NCBI GenBank assembly: GCA_964036295.1
Contig: OZ038473.1
Coordinates: 5,735,501 to 5,799,500, forward strand
DNA: 64,000 nt
Reading direction: 5' to 3'
Source of the DNA: Plumapathes pennacea
Lineage: Eukaryota > Cnidaria > Anthozoa > Antipatharia > Myriopathidae
Position 1 is the stretch's first letter. Each line of letters starts with the position of its first letter. A model generated the notes under the pieces. It was given only the letters and a program-made list of their open reading frames with translations, made no database searches and was not told the origin of the DNA. Below, piece after piece: positions 1 to 9,082 of this stretch. The position numbers and the translations under genes were made by a program.

Positions 1-576
1 TTCTTCACAAATCTCACGAATTAGCTTCATGTTCGAACTAAACTTACCAACAGAAATAGCACAGTAAGACAACCTGGGATATAACTCAACGAGACTATAC
101 AAAGCTATCAAAAAGTTTGCATAACTTTTTGAAAATCCACAACAGCTCCAAACGTTACCTAAAACTTTCGGTGAAAAAGCGTCCCTTGCAATCTTCAGTA
201 AATGGCCCTGTCTAAGAGCAAACCTAATAGTCTTTCTCTTAGAGTTATCTGATGCTCTCTTAAGTCTTTTTATCAACTCAATCAAAGCGAGTTCGTTTTG
301 TGCCAACACTTCAATCAGGCCTTTGTACGACTTGCTAACTGGTTCCATGTCAATAGAAGCAACCAAGGTTTTAGTCAACTTCTCCTTTACACTAGACCTC
401 TTATTGGCATCCTTCTCGAGTTCACGCCCTTCATCCTTCACTATTTCTTCGTAGCACCTCTTCAGCCGCTTATTCATCCTCGGGTACTTCTTCGAGAAAA
501 TATCAAAGCTGGCTCCAACTTCTTCAATCATAATCTCTGGCTCAGTCTTTGTTGGCTGTGCGTTTTCTTGTTGCAT
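1..576 (-). CDS. Hypothetical protein of a virus-like element, C-terminus outside the window
   Basis: An uninterrupted minus-strand frame of 192 codons starts at the ATG at 576-574 and runs off the left edge. The start MQQENAQPTKTEPEIMIEEV is acidic. It is followed by a Lys/Arg-rich helical stretch (residues about 35-110) and a more hydrophobic, Cys-containing part (about 135-180). I do not recognise a family. It lies downstream of the 199-codon frame at 764-1363 on the same strand, with about 190 bp of AT-rich spacer containing a small hairpin. Small co-oriented intronless frames resemble the layout of an integrated DNA virus or Polinton-like element; that is inference. Confidence 0.5.
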   Translation of the reverse strand, partial: MQQENAQPTKTEPEIMIEEVGASFDIFSKKYPRMNKRLKRCYEEIVKDEGRELEKDANKRSSVKEKLTKTLVASIDMEPVSKSYKGLIEVLAQNELALIELIKRLKRASDNSKRKTIRFALRQGHLLKIARDAFSPKVLGNVWSCCGFSKSYANFLIALYSLVELYPRLSYCAISVGKFSSNMKLIREICEE

Positions 577-666
577 GATTTCTTGACAACAACTTCCAAT
601 CCGTGAGAAAATGTGTCTTCACAAAGAATTCAACATGAATTATTTAATAACGCTAACAATAATTAA

Positions 667-691
667 ATTCATAACAAAATTAGTTATGAAT
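667..691. repeat. Hairpin with ATTCATAAC/GTTATGAAT arms
   Basis: Perfect 9-bp arms ATTCATAAC and GTTATGAAT are separated by 7 nt, between the two minus-strand frames of the virus-like element. A direct repeat (ATGAATTATTTARTAACGCTAA-like, at about 633-655 and 682-706) overlaps it. The same ATTCATAA/TTATGAAT words recur at about 1405-1414, 1664-1695 and 1821-1832. They could be regulatory or termination signals of the element; function is not shown. Confidence 0.4.
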
Positions 692-763
692 TATTTAGTA
701 ACGCTAATCTTTTATTCATCTTCGCTTTCAACTTTATCGACAAACATTTCTACCTCACCATCT

Positions 764-1363
764 TCAATCCTTAACATCGGACTGACAATCGCCTCTGTCA
801 AACTTGTAAATACGCGTTTGTTGAATTAATAAAGAATCAATCTTTATTTTGACATCAACGTCAAAATACTCGTCAAGCATAAAATCAGAAGTCAATCGTT
901 TTCCATCATGACTATAAAACTTACTAAAAACTTTTCCATTATTATGATGACCTACTCTAACAAACATTATTGGATGTTCTCCAGGTTCAACTTTCAAAGG
1001 ATCAAACTTCTTAAAACTCGTTCCGCCTGGCTTCTTTCCAATTTGTCTCTTAATCCCTGGTTTGTTGACGTGCATTCTTATGAAGTTCATGATGTCATTA
1101 AATTTCTTAATCCAAGCTTCATCTCTAACGAAGGGTCCAAAAATTATTGAAAAATAGAAGTGACTTATTGTTCCATCTCCTTTAAGAACTTTTTTCAAAC
1201 CAAATTTTGTCCCATCTTTCTTCTCTAAAATTATTGGTTTACTCTTTCCATTAGAATCTTCTGTGTAAACTTTCATGACGTGAAATTTTTCACCATTTTT
1301 GTTCTTCTTCGTCTCAAAATCAGTAAATCTTAAGTTTTCAGTTTTCAGATCTTCGATTTTCAT
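764..1363 (-). CDS. Viral-type protein, possibly DUF5871-like
   Basis: An intact 199-codon frame without introns begins MKIEDLKTENLRFTDFETKK. The arrangement is a Lys-rich N-terminus, a 'KDGTKFGLKKVL' strand, a 'WIKKFNDIMNFIRMH' amphipathic helix at about residues 85-100, then a 'GEHPIMFVRVG' strand and a C-terminal beta-rich segment. This order resembles the DUF5871-type proteins of large DNA viruses and Polinton-like viruses. It is a resemblance read by eye, not a search result. It shares strand and AT-rich context with the frame at 1-576 and the Cys/His-repeat protein at 4509-4979. The most likely origin is an integrated virus-like element. Confidence 0.5.
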   Translation of the reverse strand: MKIEDLKTENLRFTDFETKKNKNGEKFHVMKVYTEDSNGKSKPIILEKKDGTKFGLKKVLKGDGTISHFYFSIIFGPFVRDEAWIKKFNDIMNFIRMHVNKPGIKRQIGKKPGGTSFKKFDPLKVEPGEHPIMFVRVGHHNNGKVFSKFYSHDGKRLTSDFMLDEYFDVDVKIKIDSLLIQQTRIYKFDRGDCQSDVKD

Positions 1364-1833
1364 TCTTTCTCTACTTTATATTACAAAACTTTAAGTTAAT
1401 TAAAAATTCATAACGATTTTCATTTAAATACCTAGGGGTTTCCCCTGCTCTTTTGTGGTTTGTGTAACAATAGATTGCATTCCAAATATCCCTAAAAACA
1501 AGCCAAGCTGAAAATAATTTTTTTCTTCTTTCGAATAACACAAGTTGCTAGGGAGCTTTGGAATGTAATCTGTTGTTCTCTACGTCACGTCTATTGTTTC
1601 ACTGAAAATAATCACGTGAACACTTTCTTCCAGTACGTGGCAGCCTCGTGTGCGAAAACAATTAAAATTCATAGCACCATTCATTATGAATTTTTATGAT
1701 AAGTCGTGATAGCATAAATCCCTATTTTTTACAACCTCTGCAATTGTTTCTTTTTCCTTTCTTCGCCAAAATCGACAATTATAACCTACCCCTAAACATT
1801 ACTTAATCAACTAATGTCATTCATTATGAATTA
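1364..1833. other. Gene-free flank of the virus-like element
   Basis: AT-rich DNA upstream of the 199-codon frame and next to the left end of the 2.69 kb repeat. It holds repeated ATTCATAA/TTATGAAT words (1405-1414; inverted pair at 1664-1672 and 1686-1695; 1821-1832). It may be a promoter/intergenic region of the element. No coding sequence seen. Confidence 0.35.
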
Positions 1834-2550
1834 ACAAGACAGGCCCGTGGCTAGTGCGCTTGTGACGTCATTAGTACAATGAATAGACACGCGGGGTCCC
1901 GGGAGAGGAACTTTTGTCGTGCGTTTATATGCAAAAGATATTATAGCCGAGTCAGTTTTTGCACATGACGGATCCAAGAGCTCCCTTTATTTTTCTTGCC
2001 CTCTTTTCTTCTAATTTCGGTCAAACAGATATTCACGAAAAAGTGTATTATAATAATTGAGAGAAAACAATTATCGAAGGACCCGTAGGAATATTCTTCG
2101 TTTACAACAACCCAGTTTTCATTGCTTTCCGATGCACGTGACAGTACTTGTGTGACGCTTGCTATACAGCCTGGCAACCTTGTTGAGTGAATTTTCAAGC
2201 TGACACGGTTTTGTGGAGGAACTGTGTTGTCATTTTGTAATGGGATTGACTGGGGAATACCCGACATCTTAAGTAGCTGTAAGACAGCGTAATAGCCTTA
2301 TCTCATCTTCCCAGCGTGTGCATCATGTTCAAGTAGCTGTAGCAACTTAAAACATGACACTTCCCATGATGAAATTACTTCATATGAAAAAGCCATCTCA
2401 GACGTTACGCATCCTACATGTACAAGTCTGATCACTAATATGTTCAAGACTGCTATGCATTAAGCTTTAACGCAAAATTCTGGGTCGATACGAAATTAAT
2501 CTCTATCGGAAGCTGCAGACGTTTGAATACCGTGACAACAAAGGCGTGCA

Positions 2551-2955
2551 TCACGGGCTTGTGGAGCGAACATTACGGCTCGGATAGTCGGATATCAACC
2601 TTGAGCTTTTGAAGACTTCGAGGTATTCAGTGACAAATATTCTCGATGTAATCGCCTGCCGGTCTTTCCTGCTTTTGTTAAAGCGACGTGAGTGAAAGCT
2701 AAGTAGCTGATGATTCGGGATTCCCCGTTCTATGATATTATGCTCGTGACATTTCATTGACAGATCTTGTATCTTAATCTCGCGTGATATTTGCCTCAAA
2801 GCTATTAGTAATTCAATATCCTCAGACAATAAACAAAGAACCTTTACTGCACGCAAAACGAAGTTAAACGCCGACTGTTCGTATACGCCGCGCGTTACAC
2901 AAAGCCGCAGAGTTTCCGACAAAGGGATACGCTCTGCCCGCAGGGAAAAGTTCAA
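2551..2955 (-). CDS. Open frame inside the 2.69 kb repeat (134 codons)
   Basis: A basic 134-codon frame starts MNFSLRAERIPLSETLRLCV and is kept open at 43274-43678 in the second repeat copy. A 'RRFNKSRKDRQAI' segment near residue 90 resembles 'LSRILNKSRKSRRLI' of the neighbouring frame at 3448-4020, suggesting internal duplication within the repeat. No family recognised. The young age of the two copies alone could explain the open frame, so coding status is doubtful. Confidence 0.25.
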   Translation of the reverse strand: MNFSLRAERIPLSETLRLCVTRGVYEQSAFNFVLRAVKVLCLLSEDIELLIALRQISREIKIQDLSMKCHEHNIIERGIPNHQLLSFHSRRFNKSRKDRQAITSRIFVTEYLEVFKSSRLISDYPSRNVRSTSP

Positions 2956-3447
2956 GTTCTATCAAGTTTCGACACGTCTTCTACTACTTATTCCATGTTC
3001 TTTCACACAAATATTGCTCAGAACACAGATACATTGGTTGAAACGGTATCTATAATCGAGCATTTGCAAAACACAACCCTTCGTACTTTACGGGGGTCCC
3101 GCTGGTAACACATCAAGCATTTGTGTACGGCTATTTTCAAGTCTTCCGACGCTTAAAAACAATGCAAGCCAAAATCGCTCTTAAAGTATGGCTTCCGTGC
3201 ATCCAGAAAGCCAACCGATGATCGTTTTGTTTGGATCAACAACTGAAGGACCGGAATTTTTTTCTATATCCCTTGACAGAGAAAACCCATTGTACTTGGT
3301 TCTGTGATTTGATCTCTGAATACGTCTCATCTTGCAATGCCCGTTTTTTAACACATTTTAAAATACAAACGTATCTTAGCACCTCGGTTACTTTTGGCAA
3401 TCTTCTTTTTGAGCTTCTAGCTTTCTCGCAGCGATGATTTATTGATC

Positions 3448-4020
3448 CTAATTTTCTCTTTCCATTTCCATCTGTGGCTTTTTATTGTTTCCATGTTGTT
3501 TACACGCACGTTCACGGAACGCATTAGCATTGTAAAGTACGTAAGCTCGGGTATAATCATGAACTTTTGACGACTTTGGGACATTCTTTGAAATGTATTC
3601 TTGTATTAGTCGCCTGCTTTTTCTACTCTTGTTCAAAATGCGTGAAAGGTAATTCAATGATACGTGGCTTGGCTCACGACTTCGTCTTGGAGGACTTCGG
3701 TTTTCTTTCATATAAACATTTGTGGGAATACAATAAAACTGAGCGAAGCGAGATCTACCAACGGTCACTTTTTCCTCAGCCATTTCCCAATTTTCAAATA
3801 ATAACGCCATCTGTTCCACTGATTGTTTGACCTTCATGGCACCGAGCCAAAATGTCGCAACAACAACATAAATGCACAGCAGAGTGAAATTTTGAACCCA
3901 AACAAAAGTCAGATTTTCTGACGCTTTACTTGTATCAGCAAGAATAATACAAAGTAAAAGAATACAAAGTACCTTCAAGTTCACCCTCCTACTAAACAGT
4001 TCCATATAATCCGCTATCAA
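3448..4020 (-). CDS. Open frame inside the 2.69 kb repeat (190 codons, two hydrophobic segments)
   Basis: The frame starts MIADYMELFSRRVNLKVLCI. Two hydrophobic segments (about residues 14-32 and 44-62) could be membrane spans, followed by a long basic tail with 'LNKSRKSRRLI'. The equivalent frame at 44172-44744 has the same length and differs at roughly a dozen residues, mostly replacements, which does not suggest purifying selection. It might be a decayed receptor-type fragment, but I cannot name the family. Confidence 0.25.
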   Translation of the reverse strand: MIADYMELFSRRVNLKVLCILLLCIILADTSKASENLTFVWVQNFTLLCIYVVVATFWLGAMKVKQSVEQMALLFENWEMAEEKVTVGRSRFAQFYCIPTNVYMKENRSPPRRSREPSHVSLNYLSRILNKSRKSRRLIQEYISKNVPKSSKVHDYTRAYVLYNANAFRERACKQHGNNKKPQMEMEREN

Positions 4021-4508
4021 GTGCTTGTCAAGAATCGCCGTCTTTACACAGGTTCTCGTCTTTGTATCTCGAGCGCCTTCGTTCAGCTTGTTCCTTCAAG
4101 TTCTCAAGGTTCTGGATATCAGATTCTTCGTACATTTCTGTACAGTTGTGCATAGTTATGCAGTTCATTGATAAGTTCATTGCATTTGCTTTCATGGCTT
4201 TCAATATGGCTTTTGAGGTTGAACGGACCAACCCAAGCCAAAACCGCTCAATGAAATTTAGTATGGGTCTACCGCAGCCGGCGTATGCGTTTGTAAGTAA
4301 GATGAGCGGTCCATAAAATAATCCACAGAGCCAACTAAGGCAAGCAACTTGCTGTCTTCAAAATGGCGAAACTGCTCGCCCGCCAAGTCACTTGATCACA
4401 ACGTCATCACAAATCACATGATAATATGAACCAATCACCGCATGCAGATTTGTAACCCAGAAAAATAAAAAAAGAAAAGAAAATCGTTCCATTTTAAAGC
4501 TTGTGTCG

Positions 4509-4979
4509 TCACAAGCAATTAGTAACGCAATCCTTACATAAATATCTTCTATTATGTTTGCATATACCTTTTCCTACGCAATCTCTACAAAAATATCTTC
4601 TTCTATTATGCTCACAAATTGATGATCCTTCACATTCTCTACAGGCCCTCCTGCGCTTATCGTGTTCACATATTCGTAAACTGCCACAATCTCTACAATC
4701 ATATCTTAATCTTCCATGCCAGCAATGACCTTTCCTAGGAGCAGGAATCGGTTTAACACCTTTAGGAAGAATGGTCCTAGGAGCAGGAATTGGTCTCTCG
4801 ATCTTCTTAGGAATAATCGGCTTCCTCTCAGCCTGAGCTCTCAAAATCGCCTCCTCTAGCTCTAACTTATTCATTTTCCACCTACCCTTAATATTCAACT
4901 CTTTTGCCATTCCTTTTCTTAATTCTGTTAATGTGGGCATTTTATAATATTCAAGCGAACCCTTAAGTAACTTTTTCAA
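4509..4979 (-). CDS. SAP-like plus C-x2-H/C-x2-C repeat protein of a virus-like element, 3' truncated
   Basis: 156 codons. Residues 14-50 (MPTLTELRKGMAKELNIKGR onward) look like a SAP-type DNA-binding helix-extended-loop-helix. Residues 60-83 hold two copies of a PIPAPR proline motif. Residues 86-151 hold four Cys/His repeats: CWH 86-88 with C95/C98, CEH 104-106 with C113/C116, CEH 122-124 with C131/C134, and CKH 140-142 with C148/C151. Such repeats are common in large DNA viruses and algae, and SAP-like plus PIPAPR segments occur in Polinton/adintovirus-like elements (recalled, not searched). The last codons and stop lie in the right end of the 2.69 kb repeat, so the C-terminus was probably cut off by that insertion. 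Confidence 0.6.
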   Translation of the reverse strand: MKKLLKGSLEYYKMPTLTELRKGMAKELNIKGRWKMNKLELEEAILRAQAERKPIIPKKIERPIPAPRTILPKGVKPIPAPRKGHCWHGRLRYDCRDCGSLRICEHDKRRRACRECEGSSICEHNRRRYFCRDCVGKGICKHNRRYLCKDCVTNCL

Positions 4980-5007
4980 AAATCATTTTTCAAAAACGAA
5001 AGTTGTG

Positions 5008-5823
5008 CTAGCACAAATCTAGTGGTGAGGTGAGGCGAGGTGGGGTGAGGTGGGGTGTGTTCCAGAAGGAACATATTCCTACTACTGTGCCACTGATTGT
5101 GACCTTCATGGCGCAGCGCCAAAATGTCACAAAAACACAGCAGAGTGAAACACAACTGATGTCAGAATCATTCGCCAAACAAACTTTGAACGCATGACAA
5201 CCTTCAAAATGAGAACACGTTCTGAACAAAAATGTGGTCACAACAACTACGACATCTTGCTTTTAAAATTGCATTGTTCGACACACCTGGTTAAGCAACC
5301 TGTGTAGGACAACTTAGGCTCAATGGCCAAACAAATTTCGAACGCGTGACAACCATCAAAATGAGAACAAGTTCCGAACAAACAAGACGGTTCTCTTGCT
5401 TGTTTCCAAGTAACCTTACCTTTACCATTTGGTGCAAAATAGTAAAGCAAACGTCTATCAAGCAAATTTTCACATTTAAATGTTTCTTCGGCTGTAAAAC
5501 ACTCTTTGCGGTTCAACGGCGACAAGATGGCCTCATTGTGTCACTCGCATCAATCACAGACGTACACGAACCCTCGTTCAGCGGCTGGTTTTCCTTTGTA
5601 TTGCAACACGATGGCTACATTTCGTGATCACAGCAGAATAGCTGTGTAGTTTCACCATTTTCAGCATGGTAATTCATCAGATAATTCTCACTAAATTGCA
5701 GATTATTTTTGTAATCATAGCAAGGTCCCAACGGAGTATCATTCGATATCTCACTTGTTAGAGCACCCAGGCTCAATGGCCAAACAAACTTTGAATGCTT
5801 AACAACCATGAAGACAAGAACAA
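5008..5823. repeat. Short dispersed repeat in three spaced copies
   Basis: A segment containing GCCAAACAAACTTTGAA-like sequence followed by TGACAACC occurs at about 5170-5235, 5325-5392 and 5775-5825. Sequence at 5088-5160 resembles 3820-3895 inside the 2.69 kb repeat, so this is a decayed relative of that family. Minus-strand frames here (5008-5241, 5247-5525, 5615-5809) repeat the same peptide and are not convincing genes. 5030-5060 is a GGTGAGG/GGTGGGG-type simple repeat. Confidence 0.45.
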
Positions 5824-6064
5824 CTTCATCATCATCATCATGAACTTTATTAGAGTGTCAAATCTTCTAGCGTATCACATGTGATATACTAATCGGGGAC
5901 ATTTAAGAAAATATATGGATTAATTAGGATTAAACTATACTTATTTAAAATGTTGTTCTAACACTACTATTACTATTATTATTAAAACTTACTACTATTT
6001 TTATTGTGATAAAAGTTGACTTATCATTGCTAAAACTATTTACATATCGATACTGTATGCAAAT

Positions 6065-7143
6065 TTATAAAATAACTATGATACTATGCGTCCTGATTGG
6101 TTAAAAAAACCATTTTATAAATAAGTACAAAGACATGGAAATGACGAATCCTGAAATAAAAAGACTGCGAGTCGTCCCCTACTTCAAAGATTCATGTGTT
6201 ACAGAAACTGCAGTGGGCTATTAGAGCAAATAGTGAAGCCGTGTGCAAATCATGTGCAATTAGTGAAGCAGCGTGAAGAAAAGTTGTCAAACCGTGAGAC
6301 AGAAAGCCAACAATTACATAGTCAAAGAACATTCTCTAAAGTTTCTAACCTTTACACCTTCATCCCCTGTGGCTCGCAGCTAGTCACTAGATGGCTTAGA
6401 TCACCAGAGTTTCGCACGAATAACTGTAGGTTTATGGTGATGAAGGCACAAACAGTCTTCGCTAATGAGTCTGTCTCGGCTGTCGGCTTGGTGGCACAAA
6501 AGCCGTTGAGTCGATTCAATGGAGTTGACTGTCATCCGGCAGAGTTCAAGTAATGCTCAAGTAAAGCAAACAAATGTACAAACTACCTTCTTCGGCATGA
6601 TAGTGTTGTTGTGCAGACATGTTTACGTCGAGTGACACCGTTGTCCTGACAGTTGAAACCTGACGGCTCAAAACATTCTCACCGCATCTTTTGAATTCTT
6701 GACAAACAGTGGTACTAATATCCGACACATTTCTTGTGAAATTCATCTTCATTTAGCAGCCTGTCAACTTTTCCAAGTGAACGAGAGAGGTGTTCCGTTT
6801 TCATTCATGGACTGACTTGAGCGAAGTGCTGTGAAACAGACTTTCTGATTGGACGAGCGTGCGTTTTGACAGTTTTCGGGAGAATCTTGAACTTGATAAT
6901 TTTCAATATATAGTTCTTTCAGGTAATAAAAGCTTTGTTATTTTATAAAAGCAATACGACACTCGTTTCCATGTCTTTGTATTCTTATATAAACACTTGG
7001 GAAGTTGTGAGAGCACTCAAAAAAGTTCAAAATCACTCGATGAAGCGGCTCGTTATTTTGTTAACTATTTCTTGTGCTCTCCCAACATCCTGCATGTTTA
7101 TATAAGAGTACAAAGACATGGAAACTCGTGTTATATTGCTTAA
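6065..7143 (+). repeat. 1.1 kb hairpin-ended repeat, copy 1
   Basis: Begins TTATAAAATAACTATGATAC and ends ATATTGCTTAA like the copies at 39551, 53395 and 59195. This copy lacks about 26 bp in the 'MCYRNCSG' frame region and its terminal hairpin (6949-7140) is more diverged, so it looks like the oldest of the four. It is inserted in the LINE 3' region. The small frames inside (6194-6553 plus, 6546-6752 minus) are not credible genes by themselves. Confidence 0.75.
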
Positions 7144-7174
7144 CTAGTGCATATAGGTAGGCTTTTAGGCATGC

Positions 7175-7597
7175 TTAATTATGACATAATTTGCAGTCCA
7201 CGCATGAGTCAGAGTTAATAAGTACAGATAGGTCCATTTTCCTAATTATGTTCTTAAATGATGAAAGTGAGGTAGAATTTCTGGTGCTGCTTTGTAGTTT
7301 CGTCCATAAATAGGGTCCAAAATATCTCAGCGAGTGTTTTCCGTGAGTGGTTGTGTTTACTCTGGGGAGAAAGAAGTCACTGTTTCTTGGGTTGTAGTTG
7401 TCACACAAGCGGCGGAATAATTCCAGGATATTCTGTGGTAGCAGGTTGTGTTTTGCCTTATACATAAAGATAGCAATGTCTTGTATGATAACTTGTTTGT
7501 TGTTGAGCTTCACCTCGATAGCCAGTATTTCCATGGTTTTATAAGATCTAGAAAGCTTCAGCTTCTTAGATGGTAGTCTTGAGTGTATGTAAGCCAA
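7175..7597 (-). pseudogene. Non-LTR retrotransposon reverse transcriptase, C-terminal fragment
   Basis: 140 codons with the C-terminal signature of CR1/L2/Jockey-like polymerases: 'DIAIFMYKAKHNLLPQNI' (about residues 40-57), 'YNPRNSDFFLPRVNT', then 'KHSLRYFGPYLWTKL' near residue 100. In intact elements this follows the RT palm and thumb. The catalytic palm (YxDD) is absent, since the copy is 5' truncated and only the tail remains. The stop at 7175 precedes the element's 3' untranslated region. Confidence 0.7.
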
Positions 7598-7849
7598 TAT
7601 GCCACCTCCCCCTTTGACTCTGTCCTGCCAGTGAAGACTCCAGTCCAGAAGAGTCCAGGTACAAAGAGTCTATTTTCGTTTCCGTCAGGACCAGGATTCC
7701 AGTTCTGAGTCTTTGGTTAATGTGACTGAGTTCGTCATACTTATTTTGTAGACTAACAATGTAATACCAGCTCTTAAGAGAACTAGACTGGCCTTGCCAG
7801 TGAGCTCACGGCGTGAGTTGGGTTGAGACCAGAATATAAAATGGAAAGT

Positions 7850-8040
7850 AGGGGACAAGAGCGGAACTCCCAAGAAAGACTTCCAATTTCTCACCATAAA
7901 AATATCACACAGTATAGAGAACCTGGCTTTTGACACCTTGCTCTTTTGACACCTTGATTAAACTAACAATTATTATTACAACACTCATACACTTGCTTCT
8001 TAAAGGTTGAGCGACCCTGCATCTTGAGAATGCGTGACAT
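7850..8040. repeat. Diverged MITE fragment
   Basis: Contains TTTCTCACCATAAAAATAT and AGAGAACCTGGCTTTTGA, close to the interior of the 'cactcccaag' MITEs at 36300-36470 and 36499-36704. The terminal inverted repeats are not intact. The adjacent 7600-7850 shows no recognisable feature. Confidence 0.4.
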
Positions 8041-8564
8041 ATCTTTTTATGCACAATCGATTATGACAGTTTGACCTTGACTCATATTTCTAATCAGAGG
8101 CCACGATTAATCCAGCCTTCGCTTCACTACTTATGTGTTTTCTTTTGTTAACTCAATACGTTTCTTCTATCAGGCTTTCGAGTATTTGTGCTCTGTAACA
8201 ATATAAAATTGAAAGCAAGGAATGTCACACGAGAGATGTTTACAATATTATTGTGCTTTTGTTCACAGTGTGTTCAGTCCATTTGTGACTGCAAACTCAA
8301 TCCTCAGAATTATTTCAGTGTATTTTTCATTTCTGGTATTTAATGAATATTGCGAAACAAAGACTACATGATTGAATGAAAGAAACACTTCAACAGGCAA
8401 TGTACGATACGCAGAAGAATTTTATGAGGCAACAGATGTCATGTACAGAGTAAAGCATAAAGCGTCATTGTTTTACGGCTAAAGCTCACCGTAGCTTTGC
8501 TTTCTGTTTTCGCCCTGTTATCTTCCCAAAAGTATTTTGTGTCGCCACAGAAAGTTTCATCGGG

Positions 8565-8900
8565 ACTAAATACTTATCGGCGACAGAGATATTTGCAATA
8601 CCCCAGAAGTACCATCAAACATTTGTTTACGGCTATTCTCAAAGCTTCCGCGGTGAACGCGAGCCAAATTGGTTCCCGAAAATCCAGTTTATCTGTGCAC
8701 ATTCCACAGAGCCAAATGGTGTTGAGTTTGGATGGGATGCAGTTAACTTTTACACACAAGTAACGAGCAATTCACTGGCCACATCTCGAGTTGTTTAGCG
8801 AAGTCAATTACGTCATCGCCCAGCACGTGATAATATGAACCAATCACCGTGTGCTGATTCTCGACCCACAAAAAGGAAAAATAAATAAAAATGTCCATTT
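8565..8900. repeat. Dispersed repeat related to the tail of the 2.69 kb family
   Basis: Shares 'CATTTGTTTACGGCTATTCT', 'GAGCCAAATGGTGTTGAG' and 'ATAATATGAACCAATCACCG' with 20010-20260 and with parts of the 2.69 kb repeat (3115-3200 and 4350-4450). It is a truncated or diverged member. No supported gene lies between 8040 and 8565; at 8268-8300 a TTCACAGTGTGTTCAGTCCA segment is shared with 10945-10975. Confidence 0.45.
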
Positions 8901-9014
8901 TAAGCTCGCTTGGGCCCCAGGCCCCCGCGAGCAACTAGGTTGACTGTGTCGGCGTGGCAGAAGACAAACTGGTGTATCAACTGGGTGTTGATGAGGGTAA
9001 TGAAAAGAGACAAT

Positions 9015-9050
9015 AGCTGACGTTTCGAGCGCTAGCCCTTCATCAGAGCA
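9015..9050 (-). ncRNA. Hammerhead-ribozyme-like motif of a Penelope-like element
   Basis: The minus strand reads CTGATGA (9046-9040), a short stem GGGC/GCTC with a four-base loop, GAAA (9026-9023), then CGTC. That is the conserved core order of the minimal type I hammerheads known from Penelope-like retroelements. One extra A separates CTGATGA from the stem, so activity is uncertain. It lies just upstream of the plus-strand Penelope fragment and antisense to it, which fits an inverted terminal repeat. A decayed relative is at 46103-46136. Confidence 0.5.
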
Positions 9051-9082
9051 AATGAGAGGATTATGGGTAAACGGGGTTTAAA

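Larger units (their letters stand above)
1834..4521 (+). repeat. 2.69 kb dispersed repeat, copy 1
   Basis: About 2.69 kb aligns with 42588-45244 in direct orientation with only a few percent difference. Both copies begin ACAAGACAGGCCCGTGG and end near TGTCACAAGCAATTA or its equivalent. A TTGTGACGTCA word lies near each end; at the right end it forms the palindrome CTTGTGACGTCACAAG in copy 2 and has one mismatch here. Here the repeat sits inside the virus-like element. AATTA flanks both sides (1829-1833 and 4517-4521), which could be a target duplication, but copy 2 also has AATTA on its right. Related shorter pieces occur at 5088-5160, 8565-8900 and 20010-20260. No transposase seen, so it is probably non-autonomous. 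Confidence 0.75.
5824..7600 (-). mobile_element. 3' end of a LINE, interrupted by a 1.1 kb repeat
   Basis: On the minus strand, the reverse-transcriptase C-terminal frame (7597-7175) is followed by a 3' untranslated stretch. That stretch is interrupted by hairpin repeat copy 1 (6065-7143). It ends at 5870-5824 with AATAAAGTT and a short ATG/ATC trinucleotide tail. Such tails are typical of CR1/L2-like non-LTR elements in cnidarians (family knowledge). The 5' part is missing, as expected for a 5'-truncated LINE insertion. Confidence 0.6.

Noticed and set aside
5008..5809. Minus-strand frames of 60-92 codons
   Set aside because: They translate three copies of a short dispersed repeat; no shared start and no domain.
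6194..6553. 'MCYRNCSG' frame as a conserved gene (also 39689, 53525, 59325)
   Set aside because: Recurs only because the 1.1 kb repeat recurs; copy 1 has a 26-bp deletion and no family match is apparent.
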